A stretch of 8,941 nt of DNA, taken from positions 1 to 8,941 of the forward strand of contig WLRE01000053.1 of the NCBI GenBank assembly GCA_009698045.1, in the 5' to 3' direction. This document shows, piece by piece, positions 1-5,693 of the stretch (position 1 is the first letter of the stretch; each line of letters opens with the position of its first letter). The position numbers were made by a program, and so were the translations under genes. Under the pieces are notes generated by a model that saw only the letters and a list, made by a program, of their open reading frames with translations, was not told where the DNA came from and made no database searches. This DNA is from Actinomycetota bacterium. GTDB taxonomy: Bacteria > Actinomycetota > Actinomycetes > Nanopelagicales > Nanopelagicaceae.

Positions 1-260
1 AATGACCAGCGCTCCTGCGTAATACGAGGCTTAATAAATAATGAGAAGAGAAGTGCGGTAGATCTTTCTGCTTCAAAGCTTCGATCTAACCTTCCTCTAC
101 CTGCACTTTGAAATTCTGTTGCAAGTACATCACCATGTGATGGGTTACTGGTGCGTAAAAGTTCTTGTGTGGAGGTGGCTTCTGAGATTGTCGATACCCG
201 CCAGTAGGAGCCGGTTAACGCGTGAGAAATCGCACTCGCATCAAGTAAATCTGCGGGCAT
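1..260 (-). CDS. birA: Biotin-protein ligase, N-terminal part (cut by left window edge)
   Basis: This reading frame lies opposite the first 260 bases and encodes 86 residues before the window ends. It would join biotin to AMP and transfer it to the acceptor lysine of biotin-dependent carboxylases in the cytoplasm. Visible ligase signatures are YWRVSTISEATSTQ (about residues 19-32, the W-V-STQ region) and the biotin/AMP loop QSAGRGRLDRSFEA (about 51-64), followed by a hydrophobic strand ALLFSLFIKP. The ATG at 260 is chosen because GGAG sits six bases upstream of it; an in-frame ATG at 272 is also possible. The catalytic domain begins almost at once, so there is no room for the helix-turn-helix found in E. 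coli BirA, and a repressor role is unlikely. Its substrate, the biotin carboxyl carrier domain, is encoded in the divergent operon. The identification is strong; the C-terminal half is not visible. Confidence 0.92.
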   Translation of the reverse strand, partial: MPADLLDASAISHALTGSYWRVSTISEATSTQELLRTSNPSHGDVLATEFQSAGRGRLDRSFEAERSTALLFSLFIKPRITQERWS

Positions 261-302
261 GCGTTTCTCCATTATCTCTTCAGTGCTTAGGACTAGTACC
301 TT
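261..302. promoter_or_regulatory. Short divergent intergenic region between birA and the carboxylase operon
   Basis: Only 42 bases separate the two divergent starts, so promoters for both directions must overlap here or lie inside the neighbouring genes. On the plus strand AGGA (289-292) lies ten bases before the carboxylase ATG at 303 and may be a weak ribosome binding site. TATCTC (273-278) is a poor candidate for a -10 element. On the minus strand GATAAT (276-271) resembles a -10 but lies very close to the birA start. A small palindrome ACTAGT (292-297) sits just upstream of the carboxylase gene. None of these is strong enough to call a specific promoter or operator. Confidence 0.35.
267..270 (-). 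promoter_or_regulatory. Ribosome binding site of birA
   Basis: On the minus strand GGAG is followed by six bases (AAACGC) and then ATG at 260. This is the best-placed Shine-Dalgarno match in the divergent region and decides the birA start in favour of 260 over the ATG at 272. That upstream ATG overlaps the site and has only a purine-rich GAAGAGATA before it. Confidence 0.6.
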
Positions 303-1880
303 ATGACCGTGACTGATGATATTCGTACAACCTCCGGGAAAAACGCCGACCTCCGCAAGCGTCGCTTAGAAGCCGAGAACAGTGGATCGCCAGAAGCAAT
401 CGAGAAGCGACACGCTAAAGGCAAGATGACTGCGCGCGAGCGCATTGCCAAACTCGTCGACCCTGGCTCTTTCGTTGAAATGGATTCATTCGCCCGTCAT
501 CGCTCAACGAATTTTGGAATGGATAAGAACCGCGTATATGGCGATGGTGTTGTCACCGGTTATGCCACAGTCGATGGCCGCACAATTGCTATCTACTCAC
601 AAGATTTCTTAGTATTTGGTGGCAGCCTCGGTGAAGTTGTCGGTGAGAAGATTGTTAAAGTCATGGACTTTGCTATGAAGTCAGGTATTCCAATTGTTGG
701 ATTGAATGATTCTGGTGGTGCTCGTATTCAAGAAGGCGTTGCCTCTCTCTCCAAATACGGTGAAATCTTTAAACGCAATGTTCAGGCCTCGGGCGTAATC
801 CCCCAGATTTCTGTCATTCTCGGACCTAGTGCTGGCGGCGCGGTGTATTCACCTGCCATTACCGACTTCACGATTATGGTCAATGAGACCTCACATATGT
901 TTATCACCGGTCCTGACGTCATTAAGACGGTAACCGGCGAAGAAGTCGGAATGGAAGAACTCGGTGGCGCAGCTACTCACAACACCAAGACCGGTAACTC
1001 CCACTACTTAGCTGAGAGTGAAGATGATGCGCTGGATTACGTCAAGGCTCTTCTCTCTTATCTTCCGTCAAACAATATGGATGAACCACCAGTCTTGCCT
1101 GCCACAGAAGGCAGCGATGTTGCACCATCTGATCGCGCTTTAGATTCTTTGATTCCTGATAACCCTAATAAGCCGTATGACATGAAGGTTGTTATTGAAG
1201 CAATCTTGGATGAAGCAGAGTTTTTGGAGGTCCACGAGCTCTTTGCGCCCAATGTGCTGGTTGGATTTGGTCGCATCGAAGGTCGCTCCGTTGGAATTAT
1301 CGCTAATCAGCCATCGCAATTAGCTGGCACCCTTGATATCAACGCCTCCGAAAAGGCAGCGCGTTTTGTCCGTCTCTGTGATGCATTTGGAATTCCAATC
1401 GTCACGCTTGTCGATGTTCCTGGATTCTTACCTGGCACTGAGCAAGAGTGGGATGGCATCATTCGTCGCGGTGCAAAGTTGATTTACGCATACGGCGAAG
1501 CATCCGTACCTCTTATTACGATCATCACTCGCAAGGCTTATGGCGGTGCTTACATCGTGATGGGCTCCAAACAACTAGGCGCTGATATCAACTTGGCCTG
1601 GCCTACAGCGCAGATTGCAGTTATGGGTGCACAAGGAGCAGTAAATATTCTTCATCGTAAAGAGCTTGCTGATGCTAAAGATGTTGATGCCAAACGCGCT
1701 GAACTTATTGACGAGTACGAGACCACCCTACTCAATCCTTATATTGCCGCTGATCGTGGTTTCGTTGATGCAGTTATCGAGCCTCATGAGACTCGGATGC
1801 ACATCACAAAAGCACTCAATGCACTGCGCAACAAGCGTGTGGCTCTTCCACCGCGCAAGCACGGAAACATTCCACTATGA
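303..1880 (+). CDS. accD: Acyl-CoA carboxylase beta subunit (carboxyltransferase)
   Basis: This 525-residue protein is the carboxyltransferase of a biotin-dependent acyl-CoA carboxylase (AccD5/PccB family). It moves CO2 from carboxybiotin to propionyl-CoA and/or acetyl-CoA, making methylmalonyl-CoA or malonyl-CoA. Both crotonase-like halves are intact. The N half carries GGSLGEVVGEKI (about 106-117), NDSGGARIQEG (135-145) and GPSAGGAVYSPAITD (174-188). The C half carries DVPGFLPGTEQE (371-382), TRKAYGGAYIVMGSK (409-423) and NLAWPTAQIAVMGAQGAVN (430-448). The glycine-rich SGGAR and GGAY segments correspond to oxyanion-hole regions. Length matches the family (about 525-550). The ATG at 303 gives the usual actinobacterial N-terminus; only a weak AGGA lies ten bases upstream. 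The gene heads the operon and its TGA overlaps the next ATG. Ile418 sits where propionyl-specific enzymes usually have Asp, so acetyl-CoA may also be used (inferred). An accD5 or pccB label would be equally reasonable. Confidence 0.96.
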   Translation: MTVTDDIRTTSGKNADLRKRRLEAENSGSPEAIEKRHAKGKMTARERIAKLVDPGSFVEMDSFARHRSTNFGMDKNRVYGDGVVTGYATVDGRTIAIYSQDFLVFGGSLGEVVGEKIVKVMDFAMKSGIPIVGLNDSGGARIQEGVASLSKYGEIFKRNVQASGVIPQISVILGPSAGGAVYSPAITDFTIMVNETSHMFITGPDVIKTVTGEEVGMEELGGAATHNTKTGNSHYLAESEDDALDYVKALLSYLPSNNMDEPPVLPATEGSDVAPSDRALDSLIPDNPNKPYDMKVVIEAILDEAEFLEVHELFAPNVLVGFGRIEGRSVGIIANQPSQLAGTLDINASEKAARFVRLCDAFGIPIVTLVDVPGFLPGTEQEWDGIIRRGAKLIYAYGEASVPLITIITRKAYGGAYIVMGSKQLGADINLAWPTAQIAVMGAQGAVNILHRKELADAKDVDAKRAELIDEYETTLLNPYIAADRGFVDAVIEPHETRMHITKALNALRNKRVALPPRKHGNIPL

Positions 1881-2059
1881 CCAGTATGCGCAATCAGAAA
1901 TTTCTTATTACCTCTGGCACTCCAACTCGGGAAGAGATTATTGCCATCGGCAAAGCGCTACGTATTCCGGTAGAGAAGAAGGCGACTGAACGTGCCAGCC
2001 TCTGGCGCAAATCCCAGATTCGCCAACCACTTCCACGTAAATGGGGACAACTCTTCTAA
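1877..2059 (+). CDS. accE: Acyl-CoA carboxylase epsilon subunit
   Basis: This 60-residue protein matches the actinobacterial acyl-CoA carboxylase epsilon subunit, which binds the alpha-beta complex and raises its activity. Visible features are a short strand KFLITSGTPT followed by REEIIAIGKAL (about 8-28), the 'G-x-P-t-x-E-E' opening of the family, then a basic linker and a tryptophan-containing tail (SLWRKSQIRQPLPRKWGQLF, 41-60). There is no enzyme domain, signal peptide or membrane segment. The ATG at 1877 overlaps the TGA of the beta subunit gene (ATGA), which suggests translational coupling; an in-frame ATG at 1886 is an alternative. Its TAA shares an A with the next ATG (TAATG). Position directly after the beta subunit supports the call strongly, because the sequence alone is short and divergent. 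Confidence 0.88.
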   Translation: MTSMRNQKFLITSGTPTREEIIAIGKALRIPVEKKATERASLWRKSQIRQPLPRKWGQLF

Positions 2060-2676
2060 TGCCAATTCGTACAGTAGTTCTTGCATCGGCCTCACCATCG
2101 CGCAAGCGTTTGCTCGAGTCCTGCGGAATTCACCCTGAAATTCTGGTCAGTGGTGTTGATGAAGAAGATCCCAAACTTGCCTCACTCTCACCCTCAGAAC
2201 TTGTTATTGCACTTGCCATACTTAAAGCTCATACCGTTAAAGATTTAGCCGGACCAAATGCGCTGGTTATCGGATGTGACTCCACCTTCGAATTTGAAGG
2301 TAAATCTCTTGGCAAGCCAGTGACTGCTGCGAACGCAATCTCCCGTGCAAAGGCGCTACGCGGAAAGACCGGGATTCTTCATACCGGGCATTGCATTATC
2401 GATACCGCACAAGGAATTGAAATTTCAGATATATCTTCATCGGCTGTCACTTTTGGCAACATGACTGATGAAGAGATTGAAGCGTATGTTGCATCGGGTG
2501 AGCCGTTACAAGTTGCTGGTGGATTTACCCTCGATGGGCTGAGTGCGCCATTTATCGATCACATCGCTGGTGACCCTTCCGGAATTATTGGTCTCTCACT
2601 TCCACTTCTCCGTCGCGCAGTACATCAACTTGGTTTATCGTGGTCGCAAATTTCAGAAATGGTGGTTCCGGCGTGA
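2059..2676 (+). CDS. maf: Maf-family nucleoside triphosphate pyrophosphatase
   Basis: Maf proteins hydrolyse certain nucleoside triphosphates, including non-canonical or methylated ones, to the monophosphate and pyrophosphate; they are linked to nucleotide-pool cleaning and to division control. The 205-residue protein opens with LASASPSRKRLL (about 8-19), then SGVDEEDP (31-38), the catalytic-aspartate region VIGCDSTFEFEGKSLGKP (70-87, candidate base Asp74) and AGGFTLDGLSAPFIDHIAGD (163-182). Length is typical. An upstream in-frame ATG at 2041 would overlap the epsilon gene by 19 bases. The ATG at 2059 fits better because it overlaps that gene's stop as TAATG and begins right at the conserved N-terminus. 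Maf inside the carboxylase operon is also known in mycobacteria and has no obvious enzymatic reason. Which nucleotide it prefers cannot be read from the sequence. Confidence 0.93.
   Translation: MPIRTVVLASASPSRKRLLESCGIHPEILVSGVDEEDPKLASLSPSELVIALAILKAHTVKDLAGPNALVIGCDSTFEFEGKSLGKPVTAANAISRAKALRGKTGILHTGHCIIDTAQGIEISDISSSAVTFGNMTDEEIEAYVASGEPLQVAGGFTLDGLSAPFIDHIAGDPSGIIGLSLPLLRRAVHQLGLSWSQISEMVVPA
2661..2665 (+). promoter_or_regulatory. Ribosome binding site supporting a GTG start of accA
   Basis: GGTGG lies seven bases before the GTG at 2673 and favours that codon as the alpha subunit start. The upstream in-frame ATG at 2640 would add eleven unconserved residues and overlap maf by 37 bases. 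Starting at the GTG puts the conserved biotin carboxylase N-terminus (KSVLIANRGEIA) directly after the initiator and makes a four-base GTGA overlap with the maf stop. Confidence 0.5.
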
Positions 2677-4388
2677 AATCAGTACTGATCGCTAACCGTG
2701 GTGAAATCGCCGTCCGCGTAGCTCGAGCTGCGCGAGATCATGGAATTAAATCCATCGCTATTTACTCTGATGAAGATCGCACCTCGCTACACGTAGCGAC
2801 TGCCGATGAGGCATATGCGCTCAATGGACTTTCTGCAGCAGATACTTATTTAGACCAAGAGAAAATTATTGCAATAGCCAAGCAGGCTGGCGCTGATGCA
2901 GTTCATCCTGGTTATGGCTTCTTATCAGAGAATGCCGATTTCGCCGATCGCGTAATTGCTGCTGGTTTAATTTGGATTGGACCTCCCCCTGCTGCAATTC
3001 GTTCTCTCGGAGATAAGGTCTCAGCTCGAAAGATTGCCGCAGAAGTAGGAGCCCCCTTAGTTGCGGGAACAATTGATCCAGTAGATACACCTGAAGAGAT
3101 CATTGCATTCGCAAAAGAGCACGGCCTACCTGTAGCAATCAAAGCTGCCCATGGTGGCGGCGGTCGCGGCCTAAAGGTTGCACGCACCATGGAAGAAATT
3201 CCAGAACTCTTTGCATCTGCTGTGCGCGAAGCAATTACTGGTTTTGGTCGCGGTGAATGTTTTGTGGAACGCTACTTGGATAAGCCACGTCACGTAGAAA
3301 CCCAAGTTCTTATTGATTCCCATGGCAACGCGGTTGTCGTCAGTACACGCGACTGTTCATTGCAACGTCGCCACCAAAAGTTAGTGGAAGAAGCACCTGC
3401 ACCGTTCTTAACCGATGCACAGGTTGAACAGCTCTACACATCTTCTAAAGCCATTATGAAACGTGCTGGCTACGTAGGAGCAGGCACCTGCGAATTTCTT
3501 ATTGGCGTAGATGGCACTATCTCATTTCTAGAAGTAAATACGCGACTACAAGTAGAACACCCGGTCTCTGAAGAAGTTACTGGTTTGGACTTAGTTCGCG
3601 AACAGTTCCGTATCGCTGACGGTGGCACTATCAATCCCGTCGACCCCATCATTCGCGGCCACTCCATCGAATTTCGTATTAACGGTGAAGATCCCGGAAA
3701 AGGTTTCTTGCCTTCACTCGGAACAATAACTAAGTGGGAAGTTCCTTCTGGACCTGGTGTTCGAATCGATGCCGGCTTTGACCACGGACATACCATCGGT
3801 TCTCACTTTGATTCACTCCTTGCAAAGCTAATTGTTACGGCTGCAACTCGCGAGGAAGCCATTGAGCGAGCTCGTCGAGCACTTCGTGAATTTGAAATCG
3901 GTGGCTTAGCAACCGCACTTCCTTTCCACCGAGCGATTGTTGAAGATGAGAACTTCACTAAGAATTTCAAGGTCTACACCAGCTACATTGAGAATGAATT
4001 CGTTAATGAGATTGAGCCATTTAATTTCAAGCAAGGCGTCGCCGAGACCAAGGCTGCCTCTCGCAAGATTGTTGCTGAAGTCAATGGACATCGTTTTGAT
4101 GTTTTGTTGCATACTCCTGAACCAGTAGAGAAGCGTCACCGGGTTAAGCCAAGCGGAATATCTAAGATTGCCGGAGATGGCATTGAAAGTCCTATGCAGG
4201 GAACCGTTGTAAAGATTCTCAAAGCTAACGGAGATCGCGTACAACCTGGTGACCTAATTGTTGTTCTTGAGGCTATGAAGATGGAGCAACCACTAATCGC
4301 CCACAAGGCCGGAACGATTACCAAACTTAATGTTGGAGTCGGGCAGACTGTTGCTAGCGGTGCGCTTCTCTGCACTATCGAAGATTAA
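2673..4388 (+). CDS. accA: Acyl-CoA carboxylase alpha subunit (biotin carboxylase plus biotin carrier)
   Basis: This 571-residue protein uses ATP and bicarbonate to carboxylate its own biotin and carries the carboxyl group to the beta subunit. The biotin carboxylase domain begins VKSVLIANRGEIAVRVAR and contains HPGYGFLSENADF (about 78-90), the ATP-grasp glycine loop HGGGGRG (160-166), FVERYLDKPRHVETQ (197-211) and FLEVNTRLQVEHPVSE (285-300), with Glu287, Asn289, Arg291 and Glu295 at the catalytic positions. Arg335 (IEFRINGEDP) matches the E. coli Arg338 site. The C-terminal carrier domain (about 503-571) contains SPMQGTVVKI and LEAMKME; Lys536 (codon 4278-4280) is the biotinylation site. The domain order matches mycobacterial AccA3. 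The GTG start is discussed under the ribosome binding site. It ends block 1. In mycobacteria such a subunit serves several beta subunits, which may also hold here. The symbol follows actinobacterial usage (accA3/bccA), not E. coli accA. Confidence 0.96.
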   Translation: MKSVLIANRGEIAVRVARAARDHGIKSIAIYSDEDRTSLHVATADEAYALNGLSAADTYLDQEKIIAIAKQAGADAVHPGYGFLSENADFADRVIAAGLIWIGPPPAAIRSLGDKVSARKIAAEVGAPLVAGTIDPVDTPEEIIAFAKEHGLPVAIKAAHGGGGRGLKVARTMEEIPELFASAVREAITGFGRGECFVERYLDKPRHVETQVLIDSHGNAVVVSTRDCSLQRRHQKLVEEAPAPFLTDAQVEQLYTSSKAIMKRAGYVGAGTCEFLIGVDGTISFLEVNTRLQVEHPVSEEVTGLDLVREQFRIADGGTINPVDPIIRGHSIEFRINGEDPGKGFLPSLGTITKWEVPSGPGVRIDAGFDHGHTIGSHFDSLLAKLIVTAATREEAIERARRALREFEIGGLATALPFHRAIVEDENFTKNFKVYTSYIENEFVNEIEPFNFKQGVAETKAASRKIVAEVNGHRFDVLLHTPEPVEKRHRVKPSGISKIAGDGIESPMQGTVVKILKANGDRVQPGDLIVVLEAMKMEQPLIAHKAGTITKLNVGVGQTVASGALLCTIED

Positions 4389-4392
4389 TCTT
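4381..4392. repeat. Perfect 12-base palindrome over the accA stop codon
   Basis: AAGATTAATCTT is identical to its own reverse complement and includes the TAA stop at 4386-4388. It has no loop, is AT-rich and has only a very short T-run after it, so it is not a convincing intrinsic terminator. It lies immediately upstream of a candidate -10 element for the next gene and could be an operator, but chance is a fair explanation. Confidence 0.3.
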
Positions 4393-4398
4393 TAGACT
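4393..4398 (+). promoter_or_regulatory. Candidate -10 element of a leaderless promoter for the cyclotransferase gene
   Basis: TAGACT fits the actinobacterial TANNNT consensus and is followed by exactly six bases (TCAGCT) and the ATG at 4405. That spacing would put the transcription start at the A of ATG. No Shine-Dalgarno sequence is present in the 16-base gap, which agrees with leaderless translation. No clear -35 hexamer is seen. TANNNT alone is a weak motif, so the support comes from the exact spacing and its repetition upstream of the next gene. Confidence 0.5.
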
Positions 4399-4404
4399 TC
4401 AGCT

Positions 4405-4851
4405 ATGACTCTCTACGCTGCATATGGTTCCAATATGGATCCTGCGCAGATGTTAGAACGTGCTCCCTACTCCCCTCATCGAGGTACCGGTTGGCTAGAG
4501 GGTTGGCGCTTAACTTTTGGCGGCGAAGAAATTGGTTGGGAAGGTTCAATCGCAACAGTTGTAGAAGATCCCAATCACCACGTCTTTGTCTCGCTTTATG
4601 ACCTTACTGCGCAAGATGAAGAGAGTTTGGATATATGGGAGGGCGCTAACCTCGGTATCTATTCCAAGATTCGGGTGCGAGTTCAATCCCTCCAAGGAGA
4701 ACATCTCTGCTTCCTCTATGTCCTCAATAGTTATGAGGGCGGTCTACCGAGCAAGAGACACCTTTCGATTATTCTTGATGCCGCAATTGCTGCCGGGGCA
4801 CCAGTAGATTATTTGGAAGATTTAGCTAGAAGAGCAACTAAACAAGAGTAG
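4405..4851 (+). CDS. Gamma-glutamylcyclotransferase-like protein
   Basis: This 148-residue protein has the gamma-glutamylcyclotransferase (GGCT/AIG2-like) fold signature. It starts with a strand and glycine loop, LYAAYGSNMDP (3-13, core YGSN at 7-10), continues with GWRLTF and a short strand set, and has the family's acidic segment SLDIWEGANLGIYSK (about 74-88), in which Glu79 is the candidate catalytic residue. Family members cyclise gamma-glutamyl groups to 5-oxoproline or act on related gamma-glutamyl amides. The real substrate here is unknown; glutathione would be unexpected in actinobacteria, which generally use mycothiol. Length is normal, and no signal peptide or membrane segment is seen. 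It sits alone between the carboxylase block (16-base gap) and the nucleoside block (23-base gap), with a possible leaderless promoter of its own. The fold call is fairly sure; the biochemical role is not. Confidence 0.82.
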   Translation: MTLYAAYGSNMDPAQMLERAPYSPHRGTGWLEGWRLTFGGEEIGWEGSIATVVEDPNHHVFVSLYDLTAQDEESLDIWEGANLGIYSKIRVRVQSLQGEHLCFLYVLNSYEGGLPSKRHLSIILDAAIAAGAPVDYLEDLARRATKQE

Positions 4852-4862
4852 GTATTTAGAGA

Positions 4863-4868
4863 TAAGTT
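4863..4868 (+). promoter_or_regulatory. Candidate -10 element of a leaderless promoter for the nucleoside phosphorylase gene
   Basis: TAAGTT fits TANNNT and is followed by exactly six bases (TGGCCT) before the ATG at 4875, the same geometry as at the preceding gene. No Shine-Dalgarno match lies at a normal distance from this ATG. A promoter here would let the nucleoside block be transcribed separately from the carboxylase operon. No clear -35 element is visible. Confidence 0.5.
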
Positions 4869-4874
4869 TGGCCT

Positions 4875-5693
4875 ATGGCCGACCTCTATAGCGATCCACT
4901 AGCAACCGCCCAAGCTGCAGCCGACACCCTCGCCCAGCTCACCGGTAAAGATAATCATGATGTTGCACTTGTGATGGGATCTGGATGGATCTCAGCTGCT
5001 GATGCACTTGGCGCTCCCACACACGAATTTTCTGCAACAGATTTGCCAGGATTTCTAGCACCAACAGTCGCTGGTCATGGTGGCGTCATTCGCTCGTACG
5101 ACTTGCAGGGTGCTAGCGGCACTATCCGCGCACTCGTCTTTCTTGGTCGTACACATCTCTACGAAGGTAAAGGTATCGAACCTGTTGTGCACGGAGTTCG
5201 CACAGCTGTAAAAGCTGGATGTAAGGCGGTCGTACTGACAAACGCATGCGGCGGAATTAGCCGTGACTACAAGGTTGGTCAGCCCGTCATTATTCGTGAC
5301 CATATATCTATGACAGGAGTAAGTCCGCTCATTGGTGCAGATTTCGTCGACCTTACCGATCTCTACAGCAAGCGCATCCGTACGCTCTTGCGAGAAGAAG
5401 ATTCTTCGCTCGCCGAAGGTGTTTATGTTCATTGGCGCGGACCTGCATACGAAACTCCGGCAGAAATAAATATGCTCCGCGCGATGGGCGCTGATTTAGT
5501 TGGAATGTCTACTGTTCCTGAAGCAATTGCTGCACATGCTCTTGGTGCTGAAGTTGTTGCTATTTCATTAGTCACTAATGCTGCAGCAGGCGTCACTGGT
5601 GAGAAGTTGAGCCACGAAGAAGTTATGGCCGCAGGCAAAGCTGCTGCCGGCAAGATGGGTCAGCTTCTGGAAAAGATTCTTCACAAAATATGA
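4875..5693 (+). CDS. punA: Purine-nucleoside phosphorylase (trimeric, 6-oxopurine type)
   Basis: This enzyme splits purine (deoxy)ribonucleosides with phosphate to the free base and (deoxy)ribose-1-phosphate. The 272-residue protein shows the trimeric family's motifs in order. The phosphate loop is VMGSGW (33-38, Ser36), followed by AGHGG (66-70, His68) and GRTHLYEGKG (91-100, with Arg92 and His94 as phosphate ligands). Then come LTNACGGI (121-128), RGPAYETPAEINMLR (188-202, Tyr192 and Glu193 at the base site), GADLVGMSTVPEAIAA (205-220) and SLVTNAAAG (231-239). Asn235 matches the human Asn243 position that selects guanine and hypoxanthine nucleosides. The ATG at 4875 gives a normal N-terminus. 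Its TGA overlaps the ATG of the phosphomutase, the logical next step, so co-translation is likely. In M. tuberculosis the homologue (there named deoD) is also next to pmmB. A methylthioadenosine phosphorylase is less likely because of Asn235. Confidence 0.95.
   Translation: MADLYSDPLATAQAAADTLAQLTGKDNHDVALVMGSGWISAADALGAPTHEFSATDLPGFLAPTVAGHGGVIRSYDLQGASGTIRALVFLGRTHLYEGKGIEPVVHGVRTAVKAGCKAVVLTNACGGISRDYKVGQPVIIRDHISMTGVSPLIGADFVDLTDLYSKRIRTLLREEDSSLAEGVYVHWRGPAYETPAEINMLRAMGADLVGMSTVPEAIAAHALGAEVVAISLVTNAAAGVTGEKLSHEEVMAAGKAAAGKMGQLLEKILHKI

Noticed and set aside
119..316. Plus-strand open frame of 65 codons opposite birA
   Set aside because: It lies antisense to a clear biotin ligase reading frame, has a low-complexity, arginine-rich unconserved-looking product and runs into the carboxylase start.
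1058..1276. Minus-strand open frame inside the beta subunit gene
   Set aside because: It is fully antisense to a strongly conserved coding region and has no ribosome binding site or recognisable motif.
1666..1989. Plus-strand frame of 107 codons spanning the end of the beta subunit and the epsilon subunit genes
   Set aside because: It is out of frame with both supported genes; the epsilon subunit motifs in the other frame and the ATGA coupling explain this stretch.
2041..2058. Earlier ATG for maf
   Set aside because: It would add six residues before the conserved Maf N-terminus and overlap accE; the TAATG overlap at 2059 is the better start.
2640..2672. Earlier ATG for the carboxylase alpha subunit
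   Set aside because: The eleven extra residues are not part of the biotin carboxylase domain and overlap maf; GTG at 2673 has GGTGG at good spacing and a GTGA overlap.
2866..4375. Several minus-strand open frames (60-112 codons) inside the alpha subunit gene
   Set aside because: All are antisense to continuous conserved biotin carboxylase and carrier-domain sequence and show no family motifs.
4381..4400. Possible intrinsic terminator after the alpha subunit gene
   Set aside because: The palindrome has no loop, is AT-rich and is followed by only a very short T-run, so a stable RNA hairpin with a U-tract is not formed.
5055..5432. Minus-strand frame of 125 codons inside the nucleoside phosphorylase gene
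   Set aside because: It is antisense to conserved phosphorylase motifs; its product is cysteine- and threonine-rich without any recognisable domain.
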